From Paralichthys olivaceus (lineage: Eukaryota; Chordata; Actinopteri; Pleuronectiformes; Paralichthyidae), in contig NC_091116.1 of assembly GCF_024713975.1 (NCBI RefSeq), positions 13,560,682 to 13,624,681 on the forward strand: a stretch of DNA of 64,000 nucleotides, in the 5' to 3' direction. The stretch's first letter is position 1. Every line of letters begins with the position of its first letter. The notes under the pieces are model-generated. The model worked only from the letters and a program-made list of their open reading frames with translations. It did no database searches and was not told where the DNA came from. This document shows positions 21,961 to 32,872 of the stretch, piece after piece. A program made the position numbers and the translations under genes.

Positions 21961-23807
21961 ATGGACATTCCGGTAAAACATTTTTCTCTAGAAATGTATG
22001 TTCAGGTTGTGTTGAGTGGACTTTTAATAATGAATTCCATGTTTCTGTTTTTCAGACTCGTGGAACAGTGATGTCTAAGATTCAGGCTCAGAGAAAGACG
22101 CTCAGAGAGGATAATGAGATTCAGAGGAAAAATAGGAAAATGGCAGCTCGCTCCAAAGCCAACAATAGCAAACTGGCTGCACAGGGCAGCCAAGTGAAGG
22201 CTCTGGAAGAGGACACTGTGGCTCTGGAGGGGAAAATGGCAGTTCACTCTGAAGTCATGACTGGTGAACTGGCTGCAGTAAAGGTTCAGGGTGAGAGGTA
22301 CAAACTGTGGGATGAGCATCTGATGAGGATGAAGGAGATAGAGGCAGCTCTCTCTAAAGCCTACAATAGCAAACTGGCTGCACAGGGCAACCAAGTGAGG
22401 GCTCTGGAAGAGGACACTGTGGCTCTGGAGGAGAAGGTGGCCCATTTGAAAAGGGATTTCAGCAGGGTTGAGCTTGTGGTGACAGAGGTGGAGGAAAGGC
22501 AAGCTCACAGCCAAAAGATTGACTCCATGGACAAGGAGACTCAAACCAGCGAGCTGCCTCAGGATGAAAATAACGCTCTTCAAGAAGAGCTGATGGAGCT
22601 CAGAGCTTCTTATAATGAGGTCTGTCTAAATCAGACTCTCAACGAGGAGAAGTGGAACACTGAGCTCCAGGAGAAGAACGTTCTCCAAGAACAGCTGGTG
22701 AAGCTCAGAGCTTCTTATCATGATGTCTGTCTAAATCAGACTCTCAACGAGAAGAAGTGGAACGCTGAGCTCCAGGAGAAGAACGTTCTCCAAGAACAGC
22801 TGGTGAAGCTCAGAGCTTCTTATCGTGAGGTCTGTCTAAATCAGAATCTCAACGAGAAGAAGTGGAACGCTGAGCTCCAGGAGAAGAACGTTCTCCAAGA
22901 ACAGCTGGTAAAGCTCAGAGCTTCTTATCGTGAGGTCTGTCTTAATCAGACTATCAACGAGGAGAGGTTGAATACTGAGCTCCAGGAGGAGAAGCAGGAA
23001 AGAAACGTTCTCCAAGAACAGCTGATGAAGCTCAGAGCTTCTTATCGTGAGGTCTGTCAAAATCAGACTATCAACGAGGAGAAGTGGAACACTGAGCTCC
23101 AGGAGAAGAACGTTCTCCAAGAACAGCTGGTGAAGCTCAGAGCTTCTTATCGTGAGGTCTGTCTTAATCAGACTATCAACGAGGAGAAGTTGAACACTGA
23201 GCTCCAGGAGGAGAAGCAGGAAAACAATGTTCTCCAAGAACAGCTGATGGAGCTCAGAGCTTCTCATCATGAGGTCTGTCAAAATCAGACTCTCAACGAG
23301 AAGAAGTGGAACGCTGAGCTCCAGGAGAAGAACATTCTCCAAGAACAGCTGGTGAAGCTCAGAGCTTCTCATCATGAGGTCTGTCAAAATCAGACTCTCA
23401 ACGAGGAGAAGTGGAACGCTGAGCTCCAGGAGAAGAACATTCTCCAAGAACAGCTGGTGAAGCTCAGAGCTTCTCATCATGAGGTCTGTCTTAATCAGAC
23501 TATCAACGAAGAGAAGTGGAACAATGAGCTCCAGGTGGAGAAGCAGGAGAAGAAGCTTCTCGAAGAAGAGCTGTTGAAGCTCCAAGCTTCTTATCATGAG
23601 GTCTGCAGTCTTCTGTATGCAGCTGATGTTTCCAGTAGTCCGCTCAATGGAGAGAGTAAGGAGGACGTCACTGAGGAGAAGTCTCTCTCCAGCGTTCTCC
23701 CAGAGAAACAAAAGAAGCCTTCAGTCTGGAAGAGATTCCGCCACGCTCTGGGGTTGAGAAAACCACAGCGTTGGAAGAAGTCAGCAGCTCCATCTAACAG
23801 CACCTGA
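21961..23807 (+). CDS. Coiled-coil repeat protein, copy 2 (unrecognised family)
   Basis: The predicted protein has 587 aa, with exons 21,961-21,972 (MDIP) and 22,056-23,807 and an 83-nt intron with the same splice sites as copy 1. The joined frame reads MDIPTRGTVMSKIQ. Head, KETQT motif (residues 164-168) and basic tail match copy 1 apart from scattered substitutions. The repeat array has nine full units (residues 178-504) plus one degenerate unit, three fewer than copy 1; the 113-residue length difference is exactly the array difference (440 versus 327). No frameshift or internal stop is present, so this copy looks functional. Without splicing, translation could start at the ATG at 22,071 (578 aa). 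Function is unknown; a cytoplasmic coiled-coil scaffold is inferred. Confidence 0.8.
21973..22055 (+). other. Short predicted intron, copy 2
   Basis: An 83-nt GT-AG intron equivalent to that of copy 1. The retained form again reads 36 codons ending in TGA, overlapping the downstream ATG (TGATG at 22,069-22,073). Confidence 0.6.
22533..22547 (+). other. LC8-type dynein light chain binding motif, copy 2
   Basis: Same KETQT core and DKETQTSELP context as copy 1. Confidence 0.5.
22575..23555 (+). repeat. Coding tandem repeat array, 9 units of 105/117 nt
   Basis: Six 35-residue and three 39-residue units (units 4, 6 and 9), followed by a degenerate unit from 23,556. Unit types resemble those of copy 1, but their order differs in the first half. 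The arrays have therefore changed independently since duplication. Confidence 0.95.
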
Positions 23808-23875
23808 GCTGACCGTACCTTCTTCACCTGCTTGAGGACTGGCAGGGTTAGTGGAGGGATTTATGAAGTGATTAA

Positions 23876-23881
23876 AATAAA
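23876..23881 (+). terminator. Poly(A) signal, copy 2
   Basis: AATAAA 69 nt after the stop codon, in the same context as copy 1. Confidence 0.7.
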
Positions 23882-24467
23882 TGTTTTTCACTTTTTTTAC
23901 AAATACTTTCCTGGTTTTTGTGTGTTTTTTAAAGGAAACATAAACTTGAAGAGCTTTTGTTGGACCTTCGTATGGGCACAGTCATGGAAATCGCAGTGGA
24001 GTGCTGCTTAAAGCTGTTCATTACTGTATATATTTATCATTGTGTGCTGAAAACCAATGATGTATTCATTCCAATGAATACTAGATGGTCAATGTCCTTC
24101 TCTAAGTGGGTCTGGAACTCACGCTTGTGTAGGTCTAAACTGGTGGAGAACACGGGCTCTCCGGCTCTGCAGGTTGATGATAATGAGGAAAGTAGCAGCG
24201 CAACTGAAAAATATAGAAAGACTGAAAATATGAGGAAAAATGTAAACATTATATATAAAAGTAGGGATAATGCTTTCTATCAATTCAAGTGTTTGTGGTC
24301 ATTGAACAGCTGCAGGAAACTCAAGTGCAACTCCTCTCAGTGGTACGAAGATCACAGATCGACCAACAACTCATCATGTTACGAACATTTCGTAGATAAA
24401 TAGATAGATGCGTAGACCAAGGTAAAACAACGAGGGAGGCCCAGGCAGCTTCCTGTTGGGATGGGTC

Positions 24468-24479
24468 GCCCTCTAGTGG
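24468..24479 (-). promoter_or_regulatory. CTCF core motif match
   Basis: The reverse complement reads CCACTAGAGGGC, a full match to the CTCF core CCASYAGRKGGC. Sequence match only. Confidence 0.35.
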
Positions 24480-25499
24480 ATGGAAAGACATACTAAAGAT
24501 AATTAGATGAGTTGTGGAGAAAGAAACGCTCGCTCCGAGCCGCCGCTTCTCCGACAAAATACGAGCTGATGTTTTCTTTCCTTAAGAAATCATTATAAAA
24601 TTCAAGGGCTGCTCGATAAATCGTTGCTATATTAAAGACATTTTATATAGGATTTGAAAATGTCTGACTTTAGTCGACACCTGATTGTTTATTTTGCAGC
24701 ATTTATCTCATTAGCGATTTGTAAAAACCAGCACATAGACTTCACCAGACTTCATACGAATCGTCTTAAATCTGAAATGTGCGATCGGAATAGATTTAGA
24801 AACTTTCAATGAGTCCCAGTGGCTTTGTGAGAAACTGTTGATTAATTTATTGTGATGCAAAATGTGAAAGTTGCAGGGCGTTGATTTCTCCAATTAGCTC
24901 GATGGCTTGTTTCTCCGGCGGCGGCGGCGGCAGCACGTTGCAAGTCCCTGCGTGGGTCTGAAGGAGCGACTCCTCTGGTCGGAGCCTGGACTCGTTGCAT
25001 GGCACCGGCTCCCTGCAGGGCGCAGGTTGAGCTGAGGCGGCGAGCGAAGTAGTTGCTTTGTGATTCCTTCCACGTCCATCTGATTCCCAGCCACTCACAG
25101 ATCAATAGCAGTCTTTGAGCAAAGCAGAGGCCCTATTGTGGCCGCATTCACCGGGGCCAAAGCTTCGGCCACCGGTGATGCGGCTAAACCATGACGGATT
25201 CATCTCCGCCCGGCCCTTCCATTAGTCACTTAATGGGAATTTAATGCACTTCAATGTACCTGCAGCCAAATAGAAAGAAAACGGCCGCTGTTTTCTCTCC
25301 CTCCGCAGGTGATGACTCACAGTGGATATTAGATCTCCACAGTCAGCGAGACCAACGTGTATCACAGCCACAGTCTCTTTGTGTGCAGACGCTGCGCTAA
25401 ATTGGAATCAGGGCACCGAGGGCACTTGTGTGCTGCCGTTGGGTGTACGGCTTAGTGGATGGATCGTTTCTTTTACCTGGGAGGAGGTGGAGCGGGAGC

Positions 25500-25526
25500 T
25501 GTGTGTGTGTGTGTGTGTGTGTGTGT
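25500..25526. repeat. (TG)n microsatellite
   Basis: Perfect TG run. Confidence 0.95.
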
Positions 25527-25681
25527 TCTCCTCTCAGTCATGCATCATGTTCTCTCCTGCTCCCAAACGAGAAAGAGAGATTCACCGTGGTGAGAATCAA
25601 CTTTGTATTATACCAGAAACTATACAGTTATTATTAACTCTATATAATGATGGACGCTAGCGACCACGCGCCGTCTCTATC

Positions 25682-25693
25682 GCCCCCTGCTGG
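25682..25693 (-). promoter_or_regulatory. CTCF core motif match
   Basis: The reverse complement reads CCAGCAGGGGGC, a full match to the CTCF core. Confidence 0.4.
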
Positions 25694-28600
25694 CTGGCTG
25701 CGGTATAGGTCATGATCACCTCCTCCTTGTTAGCAGACGGGACGTGAGCCAAACTAAAAAGTCAAAGTACACATTGAATAAATTTTTTACAAAGATGCTT
25801 TCTGTCATTTTAGGTTGTTCTCATGTATCCACTGTAAATAAAGACGGCGTCTCCACTTCCTCCCATTATCAAAAAATATCTCGGACAGGGACGCCACCAT
25901 CTTGTCGGACCAGAACCCGTCCGGTGGCGATCGGGGGATGGAGCCGCAGTATCGAGGCTCCGCTGGAACGTGCTCTCGACCAACCGTGAGTCAGTCTCAG
26001 CTGTTAATCTTCTCTACGAATTTTAATCATCAGATAATTAATTAAAAACCAAAGTTATTAACGTCCTTAAAACGACACAACACACACATCATTGTTAACA
26101 GGTCACACAAGTAACAGGTTCATCAGCTTCGTGGCTCTCTCCAAGATTCAGATGCTAAATATTGTTGAACCCTGATTGGTTGCGTTCCTTTTTTCCCATA
26201 AAGCTCCAGAATAAACCTCTCGGGTGTTTGTGTGTTCAGGACCTTTAGGAAGTTAAAGTTAAAAAGGTGGAAAATCTAAATAAATGAGGAATGTGTGTTT
26301 CAGATGAGCAGATCCTGTCTTTGTCCTGAGTTGTGCAGAGTTACGTGATTGTTAACAAACTCCCCTCGTCCCAAAAGACTTGATGACATGATTTGGAGGC
26401 GGCGCACGATTCTAATCGCCTTCCCCTCCCCCCCTCGCGGCGCTGAAGTTCTCGCCCTGCCACAGGGAAGCCGGCTCAGACACTTAGGCTAACCGCCGGC
26501 TAATAGCTGGAACTACCTGGATCCCCTGTGTGAGTGTGGAAACCCGCTGAGCGCTGCTCATCGTTCAAAATCACATTAGTCCTGAAAGAAACATCAAACG
26601 CTGTTTACGAGCGTTGATGTTGAATCAAGTGTTTCTGGTTTGAGCTGAATCTGAAGTGAAGACTTTAGAGAAGAAGGTGCTGCTTCTGAATCATTTAATA
26701 AATTAAATTTATTACATAATATTCTTCATTTACGCCTCAGTATTTAGAATAAAGGTGATTTTGTGAAATCATCACGTTCCTTCAGGTTCGTTCACTGTTA
26801 AAGTTTCCAGAGTTTTATTTTTCGTCCTGTGGGTGAAGTCGCACTTTGTTTTCAGACCAGTGACTAATCCTCAGTAACACCAGTGAGTTTCTGAAGGAGC
26901 CTGTGTCTTGTTGCAGTCTCATGACTCACGCCGCCCTGGGCCTCCCCATCTCCTCCGTCCCTCCCCTCCTCGCTCCTCTCTCCTCCATTAAATCTTTGGA
27001 GGCGCAGATGTGGGCTGACAGTGGCTCTTTCTCATCACGCTCTGACACTTTTATGTGTCACAAGCGCTCAATACACATCGAGCAGACGCGTGCAGGGTCA
27101 TCGCGAGTCCCAGCACCTTGGAGGGGCAGACGGTCCCGGGACCTGCCAATACTGTCGTGTTTTATACTCGTCCCCCGCTCGGAGTTTGTGTGCACGTGCA
27201 TTTGTGTCCAAGGGAGGGTCACAGCCTCCAGGAGCTCTTTGCTCCCTGTATGGCCGCAGGTCAGTGTCACGGTCCTCGGTATTAACGGCACCAAGGGGCG
27301 GCGGCAGAGGGAACACGGCCGGCATGCTTCCCGGTGATGTTCTAACTGAATGCACAGAATCACGGAGAGAGAATCCTAATGGCAAACTTTTCCTGGAAGT
27401 GCCGATAAAGCAGCGGAAGGAACTTATCAGCGGCGTAAACTGAAAAACTGTAAAGGATTGCAAATGTCGTCCCGTCGAGACTCTGCAGCGGAGTCGGCCG
27501 CTCCGCACAAGTGTCTCGCAGACAGAAATCCTCCTGATCCTCTCTGCAAAGCATTTAGCATTACAAACACTGTTTACTTTCTGCTCCACGCTGAAACCAG
27601 CGGACTCTATTAAAATATTTACTGATATTCAATGCACTGTTAGAACTGAGAGTGAGCACTCTGCGAGGGAAGTCAAACTGAGCAAGTAATTAGATCAAAT
27701 AAGGATGAGTAACACTGAATGCTAAGTGGGAAGAATGTTTCAGTGAGAAGAGTTTGATAAACTGATCAGACACGTGAACACGTCGTGAACATGCTTCCTG
27801 GAGGAAGTGGAGACTTGTCGTCCATCTTTATTGTCGTCGTCGTCCCAGTTCCCTGAGTTCGCTCTGCTGTTATATTGGTCGACGCAGCGTCACATACAAA
27901 CACATTAAGCCGTCGGAACAAATGCTTCAGAGGGAAATTGAGTTTTTTAAGTGTTAATTGAAAAAGCTTAGAGGGCGACTGCAGCAGTTTTACATACGAA
28001 AGTGTGTTTACAGGTTTCAGGAAGTAATCAGAGTAATCCACTCGCTGATGAGTCACAGCTTTGGTTTGTAATCTTCAGCTGCTTCCTGCCTCAGATTGTG
28101 TGACATCTTTTATCTGAGCAGCAACAGGTCTCTCTGATCACCTCCTCCTCCTCCTCCTCCTCCTCCTGCTCCTGTTAAATCTCTCTGTTTTACTTCCAGT
28201 GGTTTCACGAGCCGGCCTCTTCGTGTTGCTGTGTTTTTCGTCTTCGCGGCAGTGGGACGTCTCAGGTCAGAACAGAATCTTAATTTCAACCTCTTCCTGT
28301 TTGTTAAGCTTTCTGAAATGAACGGGTGAGGAGGGGGGGGGGGGGGTCTCGGGGCTCCACACAATCAGAGCTTTGCCTGGTTTTAATGAGGAGCCTGTTT
28401 ATTAAGTCCACTCAGGGAGGCTGAGCAAGTGCTCAGCATTTACTCACTAATTAGGAAGTTAAACCGTCCCTATTGAGGGCCAGAGGGTGGGGGGTGGGGT
28501 GGGGTGGGGGGGGACTTGGTAAATAATTAGTTTGAATTTTCAGAAAGAGAAAAATTCAAAGTCGAAGCAAAGATGAATAAAAAAAATGACGTGTACAGCA

Positions 28601-29379
28601 TCAACAGGCCTGAGAGAGGAAGTCTGTCCAGCTTCTTAGTACAAGGACTCCACCTAGTGGCCGGAAGAGAAAACTGTGTTCTCACTCATCTAACTTTTGA
28701 GTGTGTGTGTTTGTTTGTGTGTGTGTGTGTGTTCAAAACAATCCATTACAAACAAGAATATAATAAATAAGTGATGTGGGAAATCGTGTCATAAGCATTT
28801 AGTTAAACCCTGAACTGAGTGTAGGGACGAGATGTGTCAGGCCTCTGCAGCGACGATGGAGCACAAGAAGAGAACGAGGTGGATCTGCGTTTAAAGGGCT
28901 CAGGATCTGGAGTCTGTTCTCGAGGCTGAAGCTTTAAGAAGAAAGAGAAAAACATTTCTGCTGCAGCTCAGAGTTTAATTTCAGCTTCCTGGAGACTTTT
29001 AATATTTCCTCTCTGGACACATGTTTGACTTTATACTCCTCATACGTGGTGATATTTATATTACATGTGTGTATTTGATCCACGGGCTTCACTCTGACTG
29101 AACTATTTTGGTGTGTGACTTTGTTTTGTCCCTGTGAGCAGCAGCAGCAGGACAAGAGGATCGGGTGTCAGGCTGCAGAGCTGTCGGGGTGCAGAGGACG
29201 CAGGGGGAAGGTCGAGGGGGTTTACGCACCGATCGCTTCAGTCGTGTTGGTGGAAAACACTTTTCCCAGATTCTGTGGCTCAGGCTCGAACACCGGAGGG
29301 AGAATGGAGCGTGTGCGGCTGATCCACGGGGAGTGAGCGGAGCGAGTAGAACGTGGTGGAGTTGGTGTTTGTGCGCAGC

Positions 29380-29434
29380 ATGGCTCCGGAGCGAGGGCCC
29401 CTCCTCACAGCAGGGCTGCTGCTGCTGCTGGCAG
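29380..29434 (+). CDS. ramp1: ramp1 coding exon 1 (signal peptide)
   Basis: Encodes MAPERGPLLTAGLLLLLA plus the first base of the next codon. The donor GCAG|GTCAGT is good. GC-richer sequence upstream from about 29,140 is the likely 5' UTR and promoter, and no TATA box is evident. Confidence 0.85.
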
Positions 29435-31959
29435 GTCAGTGTTGGTGCTTCTATAGTGTTAACTTTATATATTGTGAGGTTCTATCTGACTGTTCATTAC
29501 AAACATGATGTTTTGTAAAGAGGTGTGGGCGTTTGTTTCATTTCTAATCTTGTTTGTGTTGTTTTCCTGCTCCGCCCATCACCACCTTTATTATTTTACA
29601 ATTAAAAACGTGTTATTCAGCATTTTATTTATTTATGGGTCTATAGATTGGAAATAGGAGGTTTTATAAAAGTGCACAAACACTGAACCTGAACACACTT
29701 TACACATATTATTTAACAATTCAAACTTTTGATTGAGTATTATTCAGTAAGACATAATACAAGTCGTGTAAAACTTTCCTGCAGTACTTGAGTAAATGTG
29801 TCACAGCACTGAGTGGACGTTCAACAGGTTTTTAAACAAGCTTGTGACCCGCACAGAAACATATTTATGTCACAAAATGATTCCCTGGACAACTTTCACT
29901 CGGAGGCGAAGATGAGAACGTGAGAACCGGGTTCTCTGAGCAGAACAGCAGCAGCTGGCTAAACATGACGGACACATGTGATACTGTGAAAACATCATCG
30001 GGGTTTAACACCCATAAATATCTCCAGAGAGAATTAACGTCTCCTGTTGGATTCATGTTTGTTTCCAGGACACAAAAACCTGAAGGCCGTGAGTCCTGGT
30101 TTTTATTTTCCTGGACGGTTGAACTTGAACGTCAGATTCTCCACCAGCCAACACGCAGAGGACAGGTGACCCGTCCCTTCTTCTCCGAGGGTTACCACAC
30201 AACACACTCCGTGGGTTAGAGCCCAGTGAACACAGTCGGCCCTTATCAGGCGGCTGCAGCCCGGGCTTCTCCAAGTTCTCCCCGATTCTCCCCACGACCT
30301 GTTTCTTTTTTCCCGCCAGCTTAAGCTCCTCTGTCGCTGCAGCGGCGGCGGCGGCGGCCTGCCTCCATGTCCACAGGCTGATTACACGTCTGAAGAACAC
30401 AAATGGGATCAGGGACCTGGACTGCAAATTCAAATCTTTTCTCAGGGAAGGTTACGATGTAATGAGGAGGAAACGCTCCTGCAGGGATGAACCGCCGCCT
30501 GCACACGACCGTTTGTTTCACAATAAGACTGATTACGTGGAAGTTAACCGAGCAGATAAATCACCTCTGCACTGCTTTGTCGAATCTCTGGGATCAAGTA
30601 AGTTTCCTTCATCACTGGGCTCTTCAGCCTGATGCAGTCGACTCGTCTTAAAATAATAAGAATAATAAAATAAGATCAAATACAATCAGGTAAACATTTA
30701 AGTAAAACAAACAAAAAATAGAACAAAATAAACAAAGTACATCAAGTGAAATAAAATTAAATCATTAAATAAGTAAAATAAATATAATAATAATTCATGA
30801 AATTCCAAACTTTGTCTGTTCTTTTTTTAAACTGATTTAGTTTTTTCCTTTGCAGTTGCAGCTTTATGCCAGTAGAGGGTAGTAAAACTCCAGTGTCCTC
30901 GCTTCCTCGTCACATTTTTTTACTTTAACCTGTTTTCTCTTCCTTCCTCTCGTTTCCTCTCCAGTTCTCGTCGTTCCGTCGGTGTCCGGCTGTAACCGAG
31001 GATTCTACGAGCAGATGATCAACGATTTCTGTTTCACCAAGTTCGAGTCGGACATGAAGGGACTGGAGCGAGGCCGGTGGTGCAGCTGGCCCGACACCAT
31101 GGAGTGAGTTCAGACAGAAACAGATTCAATCATCAAAAACTCAATCATCACAATCTGGAAGCTTCCTCAAAGTTTGTTCAACATAATTTAATTTACTTTT
31201 GTGTTTGGTGAATTAAAAACATCAAAATAAAAATGTCCTTTATATATAAGGAGGTTCCGTCTCAACTGTTGCAGCCTTTTCTATATATCCATTATTAAAA
31301 ATCCCCTCGTACAACAAACCGTCAGAATGCACCATCCATCAAGGGGGTCGAACACGTGAGGGTTTTTCCTGCAAGAGCCTCCGGACCACTCGCCCGTTCG
31401 GCCTCCAGCTACGCACACAGACACACGCAGCGGCCATCTGGAAACACAACCTCTCCCGCTGTGGTGCAAAGTGAAACAGCGAGGGCGCTGCCATGTTGGT
31501 ATGCGTCTCCATTTCTCCGGCCGCCACCACAGATATATTTAGCTGAGCTCCGGTAACTCTACACTCGGCTTCAGTCCTGCACCGAGAGAACATTCAGTCT
31601 GACGCCACAGAGGAAATTAATCATAAATTAATCCTGCGATGCTTTTTGACTCCTTTTGAATTCTCTTCAAATTGAATCCACTTTGCTTTGTCGCCCCCTG
31701 CAGGATATACGAGGGTCTGACAAACTGCAGCTACCAGGTGGCGCTGAGGATGGACTGCTATTGGCCCAATCAGGTGGTCGACCGCTTCTTCGTGCACGTC
31801 CATCAGATCTACTTCCAGGACTGCGCCCTCACCGGTCGACTCCTGCACGACCCGCCCGTCAGCATCCTCGCCCCCTTCATCGCCGTTCCCGTCCTGGTCA
31901 CGCTGCTCATGACCGCCCTGGTGGTGTGGAGGAGTAAACGCACCGAGGGGGTGTTGTGA
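29380..31959 (+). CDS. ramp1: Receptor activity-modifying protein 1
   Basis: Exons 29,380-29,434, 30,965-31,103 and 31,704-31,959 encode 149 aa, with GT-AG sites in phase 1 and phase 2. RAMPs are single-pass accessory proteins that traffic calcitonin-receptor-family GPCRs to the plasma membrane and set their ligand specificity (RAMP1 with CLR makes a CGRP receptor). Residues 1-26 form a Leu-rich signal peptide. Six ectodomain cysteines at 28, 41, 58, 73, 83 and 105 sit exactly one residue later than the six in human RAMP1. Also seen are DCYWPNQVVDRFF, a DPP..SIL juxtamembrane motif, a membrane helix at about 119-140, and the tail SKRTEGVL, very close to the RAMP1 tail. N72-C-S is a possible glycosylation sequon. 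RAMP2/3 are less likely given the tail and spacing. The start is the first ATG before the signal peptide. Confidence 0.93.
30965..31103 (+). CDS. ramp1: ramp1 coding exon 2 (ectodomain, first half)
   Basis: The acceptor TTTCCTCTCCAG and donor GGA|GTGAGT frame 139 nt encoding ectodomain cysteines 1-3 and the WCSW motif. Confidence 0.92.
31704..31959 (+). CDS. ramp1: ramp1 coding exon 3 (ectodomain end, membrane segment, tail)
   Basis: The acceptor CCCCCTGCAG is followed by 256 nt ending at TGA. The exon holds cysteines 4-6, the membrane helix and the KRTEG tail. Confidence 0.93.
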
Positions 31960-32494
31960 GGCCTTGAGGCTCAACTGGACTCCATGTGTGAGGTTGTGTT
32001 CTTCTTGTGTTGTTGTGAATACGAGTGTGAGCTGGTCGGAGGAGAAGACGCTGTTTGAGATTCCGAGGCTTCGGAGGCCGCGAGTGTTAATCAGCACCTG
32101 CTCCTGAGGCCCGAAACGATCTGTGAGCACATAAATAAGGAGGCGGAGAGAGGACGACGCCCAGAGCGACAGCGGTGACGCAGATGAACGACGAGGAAAC
32201 AGAGAGAATGAGGAGCTCAGGGTCGTTTATCACGGAGAAGAAAACCAAACACAATCCTGGTTTTATTCTCGTCTCATCCTCTCAAACAGGTTTATTCACG
32301 ATGGAGGAAACCAGATGTTCCCTGGAACACATCTGGATCCACTGAAGAATGAAATGATAAAAGTTTTAAAGACTGTGTGACAGAGCTCCCTCTAGTGTTC
32401 ACTCCCTGTTACATTTCTTATCATTGTAGTTAGTGAGCTGCTGCGTTCCCACAAAGATCCTCAGATGGAGCCCCGACATCACACTCTGCTTTTT

Positions 32495-32500
32495 ATTAAA
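32495..32500 (+). terminator. Possible ramp1 poly(A) signal
   Basis: ATTAAA, the commonest variant signal, lies 536 nt after the ramp1 stop. A T/C-rich stretch starting 14 nt further on could serve as the downstream element. Confidence 0.4.
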
Positions 32501-32513
32501 GCTTTTACAAATG

Positions 32514-32769
32514 GTTCTCCTCCTCCTCTTCTTTTTCTTCATCTTCCTCCTCTTCCTCGTTCTCCGTCTTTTTTATTATTATTATTCCTCCTCCTTCTCC
32601 TCTTCTTCTTTTTTTGTCCTCTTCTTCCTCCTCATCCTCCTCCTTCTCTTCTTCGTCTTCTTTTTCCTTTTCCACTTGTACTTCCTCCTATTTTTCTTCT
32701 TTCTCTTCTTCTTCCTCCTCCTCATCCTCCATCTGTTCTGTTTCTTCTCCTTCATCATCATCTTCCTTT
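32514..32769 (+). repeat. Homopyrimidine (TTC/TCC)n tract
   Basis: About 255 bp of almost pure T and C on the + strand, with few purines, built from shuffled TCC, TTC and TCTTT units. Open frames of Ser, Leu or Phe here are composition artefacts. Confidence 0.95.
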
Positions 32770-32846
32770 AATGAATTGCACAAGTGGCTAAATTAGAATT
32801 TAAACTGAAAATATTTTTAAATAGTTCACACAGGTCAAGCTGTCTC

Positions 32847-32872
32847 CACACACACACACACACACACACACA
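32847..32872. repeat. (CA)n microsatellite
   Basis: Perfect CA run. Confidence 0.95.

Larger units (their letters stand above)
21564..23997 (+). repeat. Tandem duplication unit, copy 2
   Basis: Second copy of the unit at 18,027-20,798, in the same orientation and with a spacer of 765 bp. Homology ends abruptly at both borders. No target-site duplication or terminal repeat marks the borders, which fits segmental tandem duplication better than transposition. Confidence 0.95.
23998..29100. other. Intergenic region between coiled-coil pair and ramp1
   Basis: No supported gene. Overlapping open frames at 26,900-27,590 occur on both strands without domain signals and look like chance frames in GC-rich DNA. 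The region holds (GT)n at 25,500-25,526, a (CTC)n run near 28,140, a G run near 28,331-28,346, and two perfect CTCF-core matches listed separately. Confidence 0.55.

Noticed and set aside
23957..24403. 148-codon frame just after coiled-coil copy 2
   Set aside because: It begins inside the copy 2 3' UTR after the poly(A) signal and has no recognisable domain; the first part is shared 3' flank of the duplicated unit.
26903..27589. Overlapping frames of 140-163 codons on both strands
   Set aside because: Several mutually overlapping frames in GC-rich DNA, no domain, no matching splice sites, no codon bias favouring one.
31621..32130. 169-codon frame on the - strand
   Set aside because: It is antisense to ramp1 exon 3, whose family identity is certain; no independent signal.
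32433..32796. Ser-, Leu- and Phe-rich open frames
   Set aside because: Composition artefacts of the homopyrimidine tract in its three frames.
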